Source: Streptomyces oryzae (GTDB lineage Bacteria > Actinomycetota > Actinomycetes > Streptomycetales > Streptomycetaceae). Taken from it: 64,000 bases of DNA. The stretch is taken from the NCBI RefSeq assembly GCF_017676365.1, contig NZ_JADKMA010000012.1, forward strand, positions 1 through 64,000, written 5' to 3'. The position numbers were made by a program, and so were the translations under genes. Position 1 is the stretch's first letter, and the number at the start of each line of letters is the position of its first letter. The notes beneath the pieces are model-generated. The model saw only the letters and a list, made by a program, of their open reading frames with translations, had not been told where the DNA came from and made no database searches. Positions 52,180 to 62,557 of this stretch are shown in pieces.

Positions 52180-52401
52180 ATGCGCACTCTCTCTCCCGCC
52201 TCTCCCGCCACTCCCGCCTCCCCCGCCAAAGGCGTTCTCGCCGTGGCCGTCTGCGCGATGGCGCTGCTGCCTGCCGCCGGTTCGGCTCAGGCCGACAGCA
52301 CCGGGCCTTCGGCCCCCACGTCGACGGCCGGCGATGTGACGGCCACCACCGTGCCGATCACCGCTGCCGTCCCAGGGCTGCTGACGCCCCGGCATCGGTG
52401 A
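52180..52401 (+). CDS. Very small secreted protein
   Basis: 73 residues. Long signal peptide (SPAKGVLAVAVCAMALLPAAGSAQA) and only ~33 mature residues, rich in Ser/Thr/Pro (TGPSAPTSTAGDVTATTVP). ATG with GGAGA upstream. No homologue recognised; a secreted peptide or a decayed longer gene are both possible. The coding call rests on the signal peptide and ribosome site. Confidence 0.55.
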   Translation: MRTLSPASPATPASPAKGVLAVAVCAMALLPAAGSAQADSTGPSAPTSTAGDVTATTVPITAAVPGLLTPRHR

Positions 52402-52483
52402 GGCTCTCCGCGACGGTGCGGCGTGGGTCACGGCGACGGGGTAGCGGGCCCGGTACGGGTGGCTATGAGGCATCATTCCGGCC

Positions 52484-53995
52484 ATGGGGATAGTCGCCGG
52501 ACTGGACAGTTCAGCCGAATACACAAGCATCGTCGTCTGTGACGCGGAGACGGGCGCGGTCGTCAGGCACGGCCACGCCGAGCACCCGGACGAGCGCGAC
52601 GACCCGCAGTCGTGGCTGCTCTCCCTCGGTACGGCGGCGGGCGGCGGGCAGCTCGCCGATGTGCAGGCGATCGGCGTCTCCGCGCAGCAGCAGGGCCTCC
52701 TCGCACTGGACGGCACAGGGGCGCCGGTCGGGCCCGCGCTGCTCGGCAACGACCAGCGGGTGCAGACGGCGGCGGCCGACCTGGTGGACGCGCTCGGGGG
52801 GCGCGAGGCGTGGGCGCAGGCCGTCGGTACCGTCCCGCAGGCCGGGCACCCGGTCTCCAAGCTGCGCTGGCTGGCCCGTGAGCAGCCGGAAGCCGCGCGG
52901 CAGGTCGCCGAGATCATGCAGCCGCACGACTGGCTGGTCTGGCAGCTGCTGGGCCGCCCGGCGCGGCGGGTCACCGACCGCGGGGACGCCTCGGGCACCG
53001 GCTACTGGTCAGCGGCGGCCGAGGCGTACCGGCCCGATCTGGTCGAGCTGGCGCTCGGCCACCAGGTGGGGCTCCCGGAGGTGATCGGTCCGGCGCAGCC
53101 CGCCGGGCACACCCCCGAGGGGCTGCTGATCTCGGCCGGTACGGGCCAGACGATGGCCGCCGCCTTCGGGCTGGGCGTCGGCCTCGGCGACGTGGTGATC
53201 TCGCTGGGCGCGACGGGCTCGGTGTGCGCCGTGCACCACGAGGCGCTGGTCGACCCCTCCGGCACCATCACCTCCTACGCCGACGCGACCGGACTGCACC
53301 TGCCTGTGGTCCGTACCCTCAACGCGACGCGGGTGCTGCGCGGGGCCGCCGGGATGCTCGGCACCGATCTGGAGGGCCTCTCCGAGCTGGCGCTGACCTC
53401 CACCCCCGGCTCCTCGGGGCTGGTGCTCCTGCCGTATCTGGAGGGCGAGCAGACACCGCAGCTGCCGCACACCGCGGGCTCGCTGCACGGGCTGCGGCGG
53501 GAGAGCATGAAGCCCGAGTTCCTGGCACGCGCCGCGGTCGAAGGGATGCTGTGCGGGCTGGCCGACGCGCTGGACGTACTGCGCGGCCGCGGGGTCTCCG
53601 TACGGCGGGTCTTCCTGCTGGGCCAGGCCGCTGGGCTGGCCGCTGTCCGCGATGCGGCGCCCCCGCTGCTGGACGCGCAGATCGTGGTGCCCGAGCCCGC
53701 CGACTACGCCGCGATCGGCGCCGCACGGCAGGCGGCGTGGGCCCTTTCGGGCTCAGGCCATCCGCCCCAGTGGCCCGCCGCTGCCTGCCAGGTTTTCGAG
53801 GCCGGCGAGGACCGGCCCGTCGGACAGGCGGTGCGGCAGCAGTACGCGACCGTGCGCGAGGAGATGTATCCGGGCGCGCTGGCACCGACGTACCAGGGGA
53901 CTGCGCCCGGGTACCAGGAGAACGTGCCCGAGCATCAAGGGACCGTGCCCGAGTACCAAGGGACCGTGCCCGCTCAGGGGAGCGCGCCCGCGTAG
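52484..53995 (+). CDS. FGGY-family sugar kinase (xylulokinase-like)
   Basis: 503 residues. N-terminal AGLDSSAEYTSIVVCDAETG phosphate loop, then IGVSAQQQGLLALDGTG (xylulokinase-like QQH region), NDQR, DASGTGYW, and the second ATPase half SLGATGSVCAVHHEAL; FLLGQAAGLAAVRDA near residue 370. It probably phosphorylates D-xylulose or a related ketose. ATG 52484. The last ~40 residues are four YQGTVPE-type repeats not seen in typical kinases. Monocistronic, with no sugar transporter nearby. Confidence 0.9.
   Translation: MGIVAGLDSSAEYTSIVVCDAETGAVVRHGHAEHPDERDDPQSWLLSLGTAAGGGQLADVQAIGVSAQQQGLLALDGTGAPVGPALLGNDQRVQTAAADLVDALGGREAWAQAVGTVPQAGHPVSKLRWLAREQPEAARQVAEIMQPHDWLVWQLLGRPARRVTDRGDASGTGYWSAAAEAYRPDLVELALGHQVGLPEVIGPAQPAGHTPEGLLISAGTGQTMAAAFGLGVGLGDVVISLGATGSVCAVHHEALVDPSGTITSYADATGLHLPVVRTLNATRVLRGAAGMLGTDLEGLSELALTSTPGSSGLVLLPYLEGEQTPQLPHTAGSLHGLRRESMKPEFLARAAVEGMLCGLADALDVLRGRGVSVRRVFLLGQAAGLAAVRDAAPPLLDAQIVVPEPADYAAIGAARQAAWALSGSGHPPQWPAAACQVFEAGEDRPVGQAVRQQYATVREEMYPGALAPTYQGTAPGYQENVPEHQGTVPEYQGTVPAQGSAPA
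53891..53974 (+). repeat. Four 21-bp repeats at the 3' end of the kinase gene
   Basis: Seven-residue units YQGTAPG, YQENVPE, HQGTVPE, YQGTVPA, encoded in frame. The 21-bp period equals that of the repeat in the condensation-protein gene, although the sequence differs. Confidence 0.85.
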
Positions 53996-54060
53996 TCCGT
54001 GGCCTTTGCCAGGACTTGGGACTGGAAGCACCGGAAACCATCAAAAAGACAGGCGGCCTC

Positions 54061-54081
54061 GAGCCGTACGCTTGTACGCTC
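54061..54081 (+). promoter_or_regulatory. Imperfect palindrome upstream of the ABC exporter
   Basis: GAGC-C-GTAC-GCTT-GTACGCTC (one extra base in the left arm), which also contains the direct repeat GTACGCT-T-GTACGCT. It lies 54 bp before the exporter operon. Confidence 0.4.
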
Positions 54082-54134
54082 TTTCACTTCCGCCCGCATT
54101 GACCTCCCCCCACAGACCGACCGAGGAAATCCGT

Positions 54135-55868
54135 GTGCTGATCCGCCTCCTCAGCGCCCGGCTGCGCCACTACCGCCGGCCGATCGCGCTGCTCGTCCTG
54201 CTGCAGCTCATACAGACGAGCGCCACGCTCTATCTGCCCACGCTCAACGCCGACATCATCGACAACGGTGTCGTACGCGGCGACACCGGCTACATCCTGC
54301 GGTACGGCAGCCTCATGCTGGCCGTCTCGGTGGTGCAGGTGGTCTGCAACATCGGTGCCGTCTACCTGGGTGCGCGGACCGCCGCAGCAGTCGGCCGCGA
54401 CATCCGTGCCGGCGTCTTCGACCGGGTGCAGTCCTTCTCCGCGCGCGAGGTGGGCCAGTTCGGCGCCCCCTCGCTGATCACGCGCACCACCAACGATGTG
54501 CAGCAGGTGCAGATGGTCACGCTGATGGCCTTCACGCTGCTGGTCTCCGCGCCGATCATGTGCTTCGGCGGCATCTTCATGGCGCTGGGCCAGGATGTGC
54601 CGCTCTCCACCGTGCTGTTGGGCGTGGTTCCGGTGCTCGGGATCACCGTCGCGCTGATCGTCCGCCGGATGCGGCCGCTGTTCCGGTCCATGCAGCAGCG
54701 GCTGGACAACGTCAACCGCATTCTGCGCGAGCAGATCACCGGTGTCCGCGTCATCCGCGCCTTCGTCAAGGACGACTACGAGCGGCGCCGCTTCCACGAG
54801 GCCAACACCGAGCTGTCCCATGTGCAGCTGCGCACCGGGCAGCTGATGGCGCTGATGTTCCCCGTCGTGATGACCGTGGTGAACGTCTCCAGCGTCGTCG
54901 TGGTCTGGTTCGGCGCGCACCGCATCAGCAGCGGTGACATGGAGATCGGCTCGCTCACCGCGTTTCTCGCGTATCTGATGCAGATTGTGATGGCGGTCAT
55001 GATGGCCACCTTCATGTTCATGATGGTGCCCCGCGCCGAGGTGTGCGCCGAGCGCATCCAGGAGGTGCTGGACACCGACTCCAGCGTCGTACCGCCCGCC
55101 GCACCGGTCACCGCGCTGCGCCGGCACGGCCATCTGGAGCTGCGCGGCGCCGGATTCGGCTACCCCGGGGCCGAGGCGCCGGTGCTGCACGGCATCGACC
55201 TGGTGGCGCGGCCCGGCGAGACCACTGCCGTGATCGGCTCCACAGGCAGCGGCAAGTCGACGCTGCTGGGCCTGGTGCCGCGGCTGTTCGACGCGACAGC
55301 GGGCCAGGTTCTGGTGGACGGCGAGGATGTGCGCGCCCTGGACCCGGACCTGCTGGCGGGCACCGTGGGCCTGGTGCCGCAGCGCCCGTATCTCTTCTCC
55401 GGCACCGTCGCCTCCAATCTGCGCTACGGCCGCCCGGAGGCGAGTGACGAGGAGCTGTGGCACGCCCTGGAGGTCGCGCAGGCCAAGGACTTCGTGGAGC
55501 GGATGGACGGCGGCCTCCAGGCGCCGATCACCCAGGGCGGCAGCAATGTCTCCGGCGGGCAGCGGCAGCGGCTTGCCATCGCCCGGGTGCTGGTGCACCG
55601 GCCGGAGATCTATCTGTTCGACGACTCCTTCTCAGCGCTGGACTACGCGACCGACGCGGCGCTGCGGGCAGCGCTGGCCCGGGAGACCGAGCACGCGACG
55701 GTCGTCATCGTCGCCCAGCGCGTGGCGACCATCAGGAACGCCGACCGCATCCTCGTCCTGGACGAGGGCCGTGCGGTGGGCGTCGGACGACATCACGAAC
55801 TGATGGAGAGCAACGAGACCTACAGGGAGATCGTGCTCTCGCAGCTGACGGAAAGTGAGGCCGCATGA
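54135..55868 (+). CDS. ABC exporter half (permease-ATPase), degenerate ATPase site
   Basis: 577 residues: six-helix membrane domain (~1-310) and C-terminal ATPase. Walker A GSTGSGKST, Q-loop VPQRPYLFSGT, signature NVSGGQRQR, Walker B IYLFDDSFS. Asp replaces the catalytic Glu after Walker B, the mark of the non-hydrolysing subunit in heterodimeric exporters such as TmrAB and BmrCD. GTG at 54135 with GAGGAAA upstream. It overlaps the second half by ATGA. Confidence 0.94.
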   Translation: MLIRLLSARLRHYRRPIALLVLLQLIQTSATLYLPTLNADIIDNGVVRGDTGYILRYGSLMLAVSVVQVVCNIGAVYLGARTAAAVGRDIRAGVFDRVQSFSAREVGQFGAPSLITRTTNDVQQVQMVTLMAFTLLVSAPIMCFGGIFMALGQDVPLSTVLLGVVPVLGITVALIVRRMRPLFRSMQQRLDNVNRILREQITGVRVIRAFVKDDYERRRFHEANTELSHVQLRTGQLMALMFPVVMTVVNVSSVVVVWFGAHRISSGDMEIGSLTAFLAYLMQIVMAVMMATFMFMMVPRAEVCAERIQEVLDTDSSVVPPAAPVTALRRHGHLELRGAGFGYPGAEAPVLHGIDLVARPGETTAVIGSTGSGKSTLLGLVPRLFDATAGQVLVDGEDVRALDPDLLAGTVGLVPQRPYLFSGTVASNLRYGRPEASDEELWHALEVAQAKDFVERMDGGLQAPITQGGSNVSGGQRQRLAIARVLVHRPEIYLFDDSFSALDYATDAALRAALARETEHATVVIVAQRVATIRNADRILVLDEGRAVGVGRHHELMESNETYREIVLSQLTESEAA

Positions 55869-57790
55869 GTGGGCCGGGGGGAATGGCGGGGGCGGCGCCG
55901 CCCCGGCGGTCGATGGACTTCAAGGGGTCGGGCAAACGGTTGCTGCGGCAGTTCCGGCCGGAGCGTGCCCGGCTGCTGCTGATGCTGTCCGTGCTCGTCG
56001 TCAGCGTGGGGCTGAGCGTCGTCGGCCCGAAGATCCTCGGGCACGCCACCGACCTGGTCTTCGGCGGCTTCATCGGGGCCAAGCTGCCCGACGGGCTCAC
56101 CAAGGAGCAGGCGCTGGAGGGCCTGCGGCAGCGCGGGGACGACGGCGTGGCCGACATGCTCTCCGGGATGGACTTCACCCCCGGCCAGGGCATCGACTTC
56201 GGCGCTGTCGGCGGGGTGCTGCTGACGGTCGTGGCCGTCTACGCCGCGGCCGGGCTGCTGATGCTGTGGGCGGGGCGCATATCGTCCCGCGTCATCACCC
56301 GCACCGTCTTCAGGCTGCGGGAGCGGGTGGAGGCCAAGCTGGGCCGGCTGCCGCTGTCCTATCTGGACGGGCAGTCGCGCGGCGAGGTGCTCTCGCGGGT
56401 CACCAACGACATCGACAATCTGGGCCAGACGCTGCAGCAGACCATGGGCCAGCTCACCAACTCGCTGCTGACGATCATCGGTGTGCTGGGTGTGATGTTC
56501 TGGATCTCGCCGCTGCTGGCGCTGGTCGCGCTGGTGACGGTGCCGCTGTCGGCGCTGGTCGCCACGCGGGTGGGCAAGCGCGCGCAGCCGCAGTTCGTCG
56601 ACCAGTGGAAGTCGACGGGCGCTCTGAACGCACACGTCGAGGAGATGTACACCGGGCATGCGCTGGTGAAGGTCTTCGGGCGGCAGCGGGAGTCGGCCGA
56701 GGTCTTCGCCGAGCAGAACGAGAAATTGTACAAGGCCGGTTTCAAGGCGCAGTTCATCAGCGGGATCATGCAGCCGGCGATGATGTTCGTCGGCAACCTC
56801 AACTACGTCCTGGTGGCGGTGGTCGGCGGACTGCGAGTGGCGTCCGGGGCGCTGTCCATCGGTGACGTCCAGGCGTTTGTGCAGTACTCACGGCAGTTCA
56901 GCCAGCCGCTCACCCAGGTCGCCTCGATGGCCAACCTCATCCAGTCCGGAGTGGCCTCGGCGGAGCGGGTCTTCGAGATCATCGACGCGGAGGAGCAGTC
57001 CCCCGACCCGGACGAGGCACACGCCGAGCGGCCGGCAGAGGCACGCGGCCGGGTGGAGCTGAAGAACGTCTCGTTCCGCTACACCGAGGACACCCCGCTG
57101 ATCGAGAACCTGTCACTCGCGGTCGAACCCGGTCAGACGGTGGCGATCGTCGGCCCCACGGGCGCGGGCAAGACCACCCTGGTCAACCTGCTGCTGCGGT
57201 TCTACGAGGTGCGCGACGGCCGCATACTGCTGGACGGTACGGACATCGCCGCGATGTCCCGGGAGGAGCTGCGCACCGGGATCGGCATGGTGCTCCAGGA
57301 CACCTGGCTGTTCGGCGGGACGATCGCGGAGAACATCGCGTACGGCGCACAGGGGACCACCCGCGAACAGGTGGAGGAGGCCGCGCGGGCCGCGCACGCC
57401 GACCGGTTCATCCGCACGCTGCCGGACGGCTACGACACGGTGCTGGACGCCGAGGGCGACAGCGTCAGCGCGGGTGAGAAGCAGCTCATCACCATCGCCC
57501 GCGCCTTTCTCTCGGACCCGGTGATCCTGGTGCTGGACGAGGCGACCAGCTCGGTCGACACCCGCACCGAGGTGCTGATCCAGCGTGCGATGGAGCGCCT
57601 GGCCTCGGACCGCACCAGCTTCGTGATCGCCCACCGGCTCTCCACCATCCGGGACGCCGACGTGATCCTGGTGATGGAGAACGGCTCCATCGTCGAGCAG
57701 GGCACCCACGAGAGCCTGCTGGCCGCGGACGGGGCCTACGCGCGGCTGTACCGCTCCCAGTTCGCGGAGGCGGTGGCGGAGGTGGACTGA
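55865..57790 (+). CDS. ABC exporter half (permease-ATPase), catalytic partner
   Basis: 641 residues. Membrane domain with an ~80-residue insertion between helices 1 and 2 (FGGFIGAKLPDGLTKEQALEGLRQR), as in the larger subunit of these pairs. Walker A GPTGAGKTT, signature SVSAGEKQL (SAGEK variant), Walker B VILVLDEATSSVD with the catalytic Glu. Its partner is the upstream gene. The heterodimer likely exports drugs or lipids. Substrate unknown. Confidence 0.95.
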   Translation: MSGPGGMAGAAPPRRSMDFKGSGKRLLRQFRPERARLLLMLSVLVVSVGLSVVGPKILGHATDLVFGGFIGAKLPDGLTKEQALEGLRQRGDDGVADMLSGMDFTPGQGIDFGAVGGVLLTVVAVYAAAGLLMLWAGRISSRVITRTVFRLRERVEAKLGRLPLSYLDGQSRGEVLSRVTNDIDNLGQTLQQTMGQLTNSLLTIIGVLGVMFWISPLLALVALVTVPLSALVATRVGKRAQPQFVDQWKSTGALNAHVEEMYTGHALVKVFGRQRESAEVFAEQNEKLYKAGFKAQFISGIMQPAMMFVGNLNYVLVAVVGGLRVASGALSIGDVQAFVQYSRQFSQPLTQVASMANLIQSGVASAERVFEIIDAEEQSPDPDEAHAERPAEARGRVELKNVSFRYTEDTPLIENLSLAVEPGQTVAIVGPTGAGKTTLVNLLLRFYEVRDGRILLDGTDIAAMSREELRTGIGMVLQDTWLFGGTIAENIAYGAQGTTREQVEEAARAAHADRFIRTLPDGYDTVLDAEGDSVSAGEKQLITIARAFLSDPVILVLDEATSSVDTRTEVLIQRAMERLASDRTSFVIAHRLSTIRDADVILVMENGSIVEQGTHESLLAADGAYARLYRSQFAEAVAEVD

Positions 57791-57824
57791 GCACCTCCGC
57801 CCCGCCCCCGGGTCGCGGAAGGGG

Positions 57825-58784
<960 letters not shown>

Positions 58785-58888
58785 TCACAGGGGGCCGGTC
58801 CGCGAAATGCTGCCGCGATTATGGTGAGGACTCGAACAAGCTGACAAGTGGGCCTAATCAGTCAGCTTCGATCGCAGGCGGTCGGCAA

Positions 58889-60109
58889 TCAGTCCAAGTA
58901 GCCCCGGAGTTGGTCGGCGAAGGCGTGATCCCGCAGCTTGGTGAGGGTCTTCGACTCGATCTGCCGGATCCGCTCCCGGGTGACGCCGAAGAGCCGGCCG
59001 ATCTCCTCCAGCGTGCGCGGCCTGCCGTCGATGAGTCCGTACCGCAGCTGCACGACCTTGCGCTCGCGCTCGCCGAGCGTGGAGAGCACCGCCTCCAGAT
59101 GCTCACGCAGCAGCAGGAAGGCGGCCGACTCCACCGGGGAGGGCGCGTCGCCGTCCTCGATGAGGTCGCCGAGGTTGACGTCGTCCTCCTCGCCCACCGG
59201 CGCGTGCAGCGACACCGGCTCCTGGGCCAGCCGCAGCACCTCGCTCACCCGCTCCTCCGTGAGGTCGAGCTGCGCTGCGACCTCCTCGGCCGTGGGCTCG
59301 TAGCCGCGCTCCTGCAGCATCCGGCGCTGCATCCGCACCACCCGGTTGATCAGCTCGACGACATGCACCGGAACGCGGATCGTCCGGGCCTGGTCGGCCA
59401 GCGCGCGGGACATCGCCTGGCGGATCCACCAGGTCGCGTACGTGGAGAACTTGTAGCCGCGTGCGTAGTCGAACTTCTCCACCGCGCGGATCAGTCCGAG
59501 GTTCCCCTCCTGGACGAGGTCGAGCATGGTCAGGCCGCGGCCCACATAGCGCTTGCCGACGGAGACGACCAGCCGCAGGTTCGCCTCTATGAGCCGGCGC
59601 TTGGCGACCCTGCCCCGCACCACGAGCCGGTCGAGATCGAGCGCGAGCTGCCCGTCCAGGCTAGGAGTGCCCGCCAGCTTCTCCTCCGCGAACAGCCCCG
59701 CCTCCACGCTGCGGGCCAGCTCCACCTCCTCGGCTGCGGTCAGCAGGGGGATACGGCCGATCTCGCGCAGATACTGCCGGAAGAGGTCCGCCGAGGGCCC
59801 GGTCGCCGACAGCTCCCGCTGCGGCGCGACCGGCTCCGGCTCCGGCTCGGTCTCGGCCTCGGGCGCGCCACCTTGCGGCGGCACGGTACCGGTGGGCACG
59901 GCAGATACGGGCGGCGCCTGGACCGGGACCTCGGCGAGGGCGCCGTCCGGCACCTCGGCGGCCGGCAGGGGCGCGGGCATCTCGAAAGCGGGCTGTTCCG
60001 GTGCGGGGTGTTGCCCCGGACGCACGGGGGGCGCCGAGGGCGCGTGACCCGGGGCCACGGGGGCGGTCGGGGCGGCGAGAGCCGCCGCTTTCAGGGTCTG
60101 GGTCTGCAC
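58889..60109 (-). CDS. hrdA: Sigma-70 family principal-type sigma factor (HrdA-like)
   Basis: 406 residues. After ~100 residues rich in Pro/Ala, region 1.2 is [19 protein letters not shown]; region 2 [39 protein letters not shown], with region 2.4 [17 protein letters not shown]; region 3; region 4.2 [28 protein letters not shown]. It lacks the long Lys-rich N-terminal region of HrdB, so it is a non-essential group-2 type. The GTG at 60109 has GGAGGT 7 nt upstream; earlier ATGs lack a site. Length and dnaG position fit HrdA. Confidence 0.9.
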   Translation of the reverse strand: MQTQTLKAAALAAPTAPVAPGHAPSAPPVRPGQHPAPEQPAFEMPAPLPAAEVPDGALAEVPVQAPPVSAVPTGTVPPQGGAPEAETEPEPEPVAPQRELSATGPSADLFRQYLREIGRIPLLTAAEEVELARSVEAGLFAEEKLAGTPSLDGQLALDLDRLVVRGRVAKRRLIEANLRLVVSVGKRYVGRGLTMLDLVQEGNLGLIRAVEKFDYARGYKFSTYATWWIRQAMSRALADQARTIRVPVHVVELINRVVRMQRRMLQERGYEPTAEEVAAQLDLTEERVSEVLRLAQEPVSLHAPVGEEDDVNLGDLIEDGDAPSPVESAAFLLLREHLEAVLSTLGERERKVVQLRYGLIDGRPRTLEEIGRLFGVTRERIRQIESKTLTKLRDHAFADQLRGYLD

Positions 60110-60481
60110 GGGGGCGACCTCCAGTGTGATCGCTGCCGGTTCGGGGGCGGCGTGCATGTCGGGGACGGCTGCGGCCGGGCCGCGCTCCATCCCGTACGAA
60201 ACGTGCGGATCCGCGGGGGATTTTGGCCCGTTCCGGCCAGCACCGCCCCGCTCCGAGGACTCAGGCACCGCCCACCAGTGTGGGGTACGACACATGCCCG
60301 CCACGAGAGGCGTGCGGGCAGTTTTTCCGCCAAACGTCACCCTCAGCACACGGCCCGCTACACACCTTCGGGGCGGCTGTGACAGCTGTTTCCGCTGGGA
60401 CGCCGGAATCGACACCTCCGCCGGGACAGGGCGGGGGCGCGGGGGAGTGCCGACGCGCTCCGGAGCGTGCCCGGCGTGCTG
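60110..60481 (-). other. Intergenic region between dnaG and the sigma factor gene
   Basis: 372 bp. The sigma frame stays open here but lacks coding features and a ribosome site, so I treat it as leader or promoter. No hairpin strong enough to end the dnaG transcript was seen, so read-through into the sigma gene is possible. Otherwise I see nothing in it. Confidence 0.5.
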
Positions 60482-62398
60482 TCAGAGCGCCGCCGCGCCC
60501 CGCTCGCGCAGCGCGATGCCGTACTGCTGGAGCGTCCAGATCTGCTGGCGCACAGCCGCCGACTGTTCGTAGTCCTGCCGGGCCTCCAGGCGCCGTGCAG
60601 TGCCCTCCAAGTCGGCGATGCGGGCGTTGACGGCGGCGCGGCGCACGGCGACCAGCTGCTCGCCCGCGTACGCCGCATCGACCTCGCGGTTGCGGCCGCT
60701 GCGCAGCGGTTCGACGGCCAGCTCGGTGATCAGCGAGCGCACCGTGTCGTCCGGCGCCGCGTCCCGTACCCGGCCCAGATAGCCGCTGTCCCCGGTCCCG
60801 GCCTCGGCGCCGCCGGCCTCCTCAAGGGCCTGCCGCACCACGGCGTACGGCGGCGCGGTGAACTCGTCAGCGCCGTAGGCGTCGAAGGCGGGCGAGACCA
60901 GCTCGGGGCGCTGGAGCGCCAGTTTGAGCAGCTCCCGCTCGACGCGGTGTGCGGGGCTGCGCAGATTCAGGTCGGGACCACGTGGCACGAACGGGGCCTG
61001 TACGGCCGGGCGTTGCGGCGTACGGGAGGCGCGGGCCGCCGCGCCCGGGGGCGCCTGGCCGCGCTCGCGCGCCCACTTGGCGAGCTGGGCGACGCGGCGG
61101 ACGACGAACTCCTCGTCCACGATGCCGAGCAGCCCGGCCAGCCGTACCGCGTAGTCGCGCCGGATGGAGGGGTCCTTGATCTGGGTGACGACCGGCGCCG
61201 CCTCCTCCAGTGCGGCCGAACGGCCCTCCGCCGTATCCACGTTGTGCCGGTCCACGATCGAGCGGATCGCGAAGCCGAAGAGCGGGGTGCGGCTCTCGAC
61301 CACCTTGGCCACCGCCTCGTCGCCCTGCGCGAGGCGCAGATCGCACGGGTCCATACCGCCAGGCGTCAGCGCGATCCAGGTGCGGGCCGCGAACTTCTGG
61401 TCGTCCTCGAAGGCGCGCAGCGCAGCCTTCTGGCCCGCCGCGTCACCGTCGAAGGTGAAGACGACCTCCGACTGGGAGTTGTCCATCAGCACCCGGCGGA
61501 GGATCTTCACATGCTCCCCGCCGAAGGCGGTGCCACAGGTGGCGATGGCCGTGGTGACACCGGCCAGGTGGCAGGCCATCACATCCGTGTAGCCCTCCAC
61601 GACGACGGCGCGATTGGCCTTGGCGATCTCGCGCTTGGCCAGATCGATGCCGTAGAGGACCTGGGACTTGCGGTAGATGGGCGTCTCGGGCGTGTTGAGG
61701 TACTTCGGCCCCTGGTCGTCCTCGCGCAGCTTGCGGGCGCCGAAGCCGACGACGTCCCCGGTGATGTCCCGGATCGGCCACATCAGCCGGCCCCGGAAGC
61801 GGTCGATGGGCCGCCCGTTGCGTGCCTCCTGGGCGAGCCCGGAGAGCGTCATCTCCTTGTCGGTGAAGCCCTGGCCGCGCAGATAGCGCACCAGATGGTC
61901 CCAGCCCGCCGGGGCGTAGCCGATGCCGAAGTGCTGGGCCGCCTCCTGGTCGAAACCGCGGTCGGCGAGGAAGCGGCGGCCGATCTCCGCCTCGGGCCCT
62001 TCCAGCTGTTCGGCGTAGAACCGGGCCGCGATCTTGTGCGCCTCCACCAGCCGGGTGCGCTCCCCCTGCTGCGAGGCGCGGCCGTAGCCGCCCTCCTCAT
62101 AGCGCAGCGTGATCCCAGCGCGGGCCGCGAGCCGCTCGACAGCCTCAGAGAAGGACAGGTGGTCGACCTTCATCACGAAGTCGAGAGTGTCCCCGCCCTC
62201 CTGGCAGCCGAAACAGTGGTAAAGCCCCTTACTCGGGCTCACATGGAAGGAAGGGGACTTCTCATCGTGAAACGGACAGAGCCCCTTCAGGTTGCCGCCG
62301 CCCGCGTTGCGGAGTTGGAGGTACTCGGACACCACGGAGTCGATCGGGACCGCGTCCCTGACCGCCTTCACGTCCTCGTCGTTGATCCTCCCAGCCAC
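60482..62398 (-). CDS. dnaG: DNA primase
   Basis: 638 residues. CHC2 zinc domain: Cys41, His44, Cys62, Cys65 (CPFHDEKSPSF ... HCFGC). Toprim motifs: VVVEGYTDVMA (catalytic Glu) and VVFTFDGDAAGQKA (DxD). The C-terminal helicase-binding domain is present. GTG start MAGRINDEDVKAVRD without an obvious ribosome site, so the message may be leaderless. It makes RNA primers for replication. Followed on the same strand by hrdA. Confidence 0.97.
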   Translation of the reverse strand: MAGRINDEDVKAVRDAVPIDSVVSEYLQLRNAGGGNLKGLCPFHDEKSPSFHVSPSKGLYHCFGCQEGGDTLDFVMKVDHLSFSEAVERLAARAGITLRYEEGGYGRASQQGERTRLVEAHKIAARFYAEQLEGPEAEIGRRFLADRGFDQEAAQHFGIGYAPAGWDHLVRYLRGQGFTDKEMTLSGLAQEARNGRPIDRFRGRLMWPIRDITGDVVGFGARKLREDDQGPKYLNTPETPIYRKSQVLYGIDLAKREIAKANRAVVVEGYTDVMACHLAGVTTAIATCGTAFGGEHVKILRRVLMDNSQSEVVFTFDGDAAGQKAALRAFEDDQKFAARTWIALTPGGMDPCDLRLAQGDEAVAKVVESRTPLFGFAIRSIVDRHNVDTAEGRSAALEEAAPVVTQIKDPSIRRDYAVRLAGLLGIVDEEFVVRRVAQLAKWARERGQAPPGAAARASRTPQRPAVQAPFVPRGPDLNLRSPAHRVERELLKLALQRPELVSPAFDAYGADEFTAPPYAVVRQALEEAGGAEAGTGDSGYLGRVRDAAPDDTVRSLITELAVEPLRSGRNREVDAAYAGEQLVAVRRAAVNARIADLEGTARRLEARQDYEQSAAVRQQIWTLQQYGIALRERGAAAL

Positions 62399-62475
62399 GC
62401 CACGAGTCTACGGGGCGGCGGTGACATGGTTGCTCCCTCCCTTGCGGGTGCTCCCCCGGATTCGGCACGGTGCTG

Positions 62476-62550
62476 CCCCTGTCCGTTGTCTGCGGGCTGA
62501 CCGCCGTCTGTGGCTTGTCGCGCCGTTCCCCGCGCCCCTTCGGGGCGCGG
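62476..62550. repeat. Streptomycete-type intergenic GC-rich element with hairpin
   Basis: It ends in a perfect 9-bp stem CCGCGCCCC-TTC-GGGGCGCGG (62530-62550), preceded by a GTCTGTGGCTTGTCGCGCCGTT-like stretch. I recognise this as similar to a short element scattered between genes in many streptomycetes. Here it also serves as the poxB terminator. Confidence 0.6.
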
Positions 62551-62557
62551 TCAGCTT

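Noticed and set aside
60467-62500. 677-codon plus-strand frame over dnaG
   Set aside because: Antisense of a complete primase; no recognisable domain.
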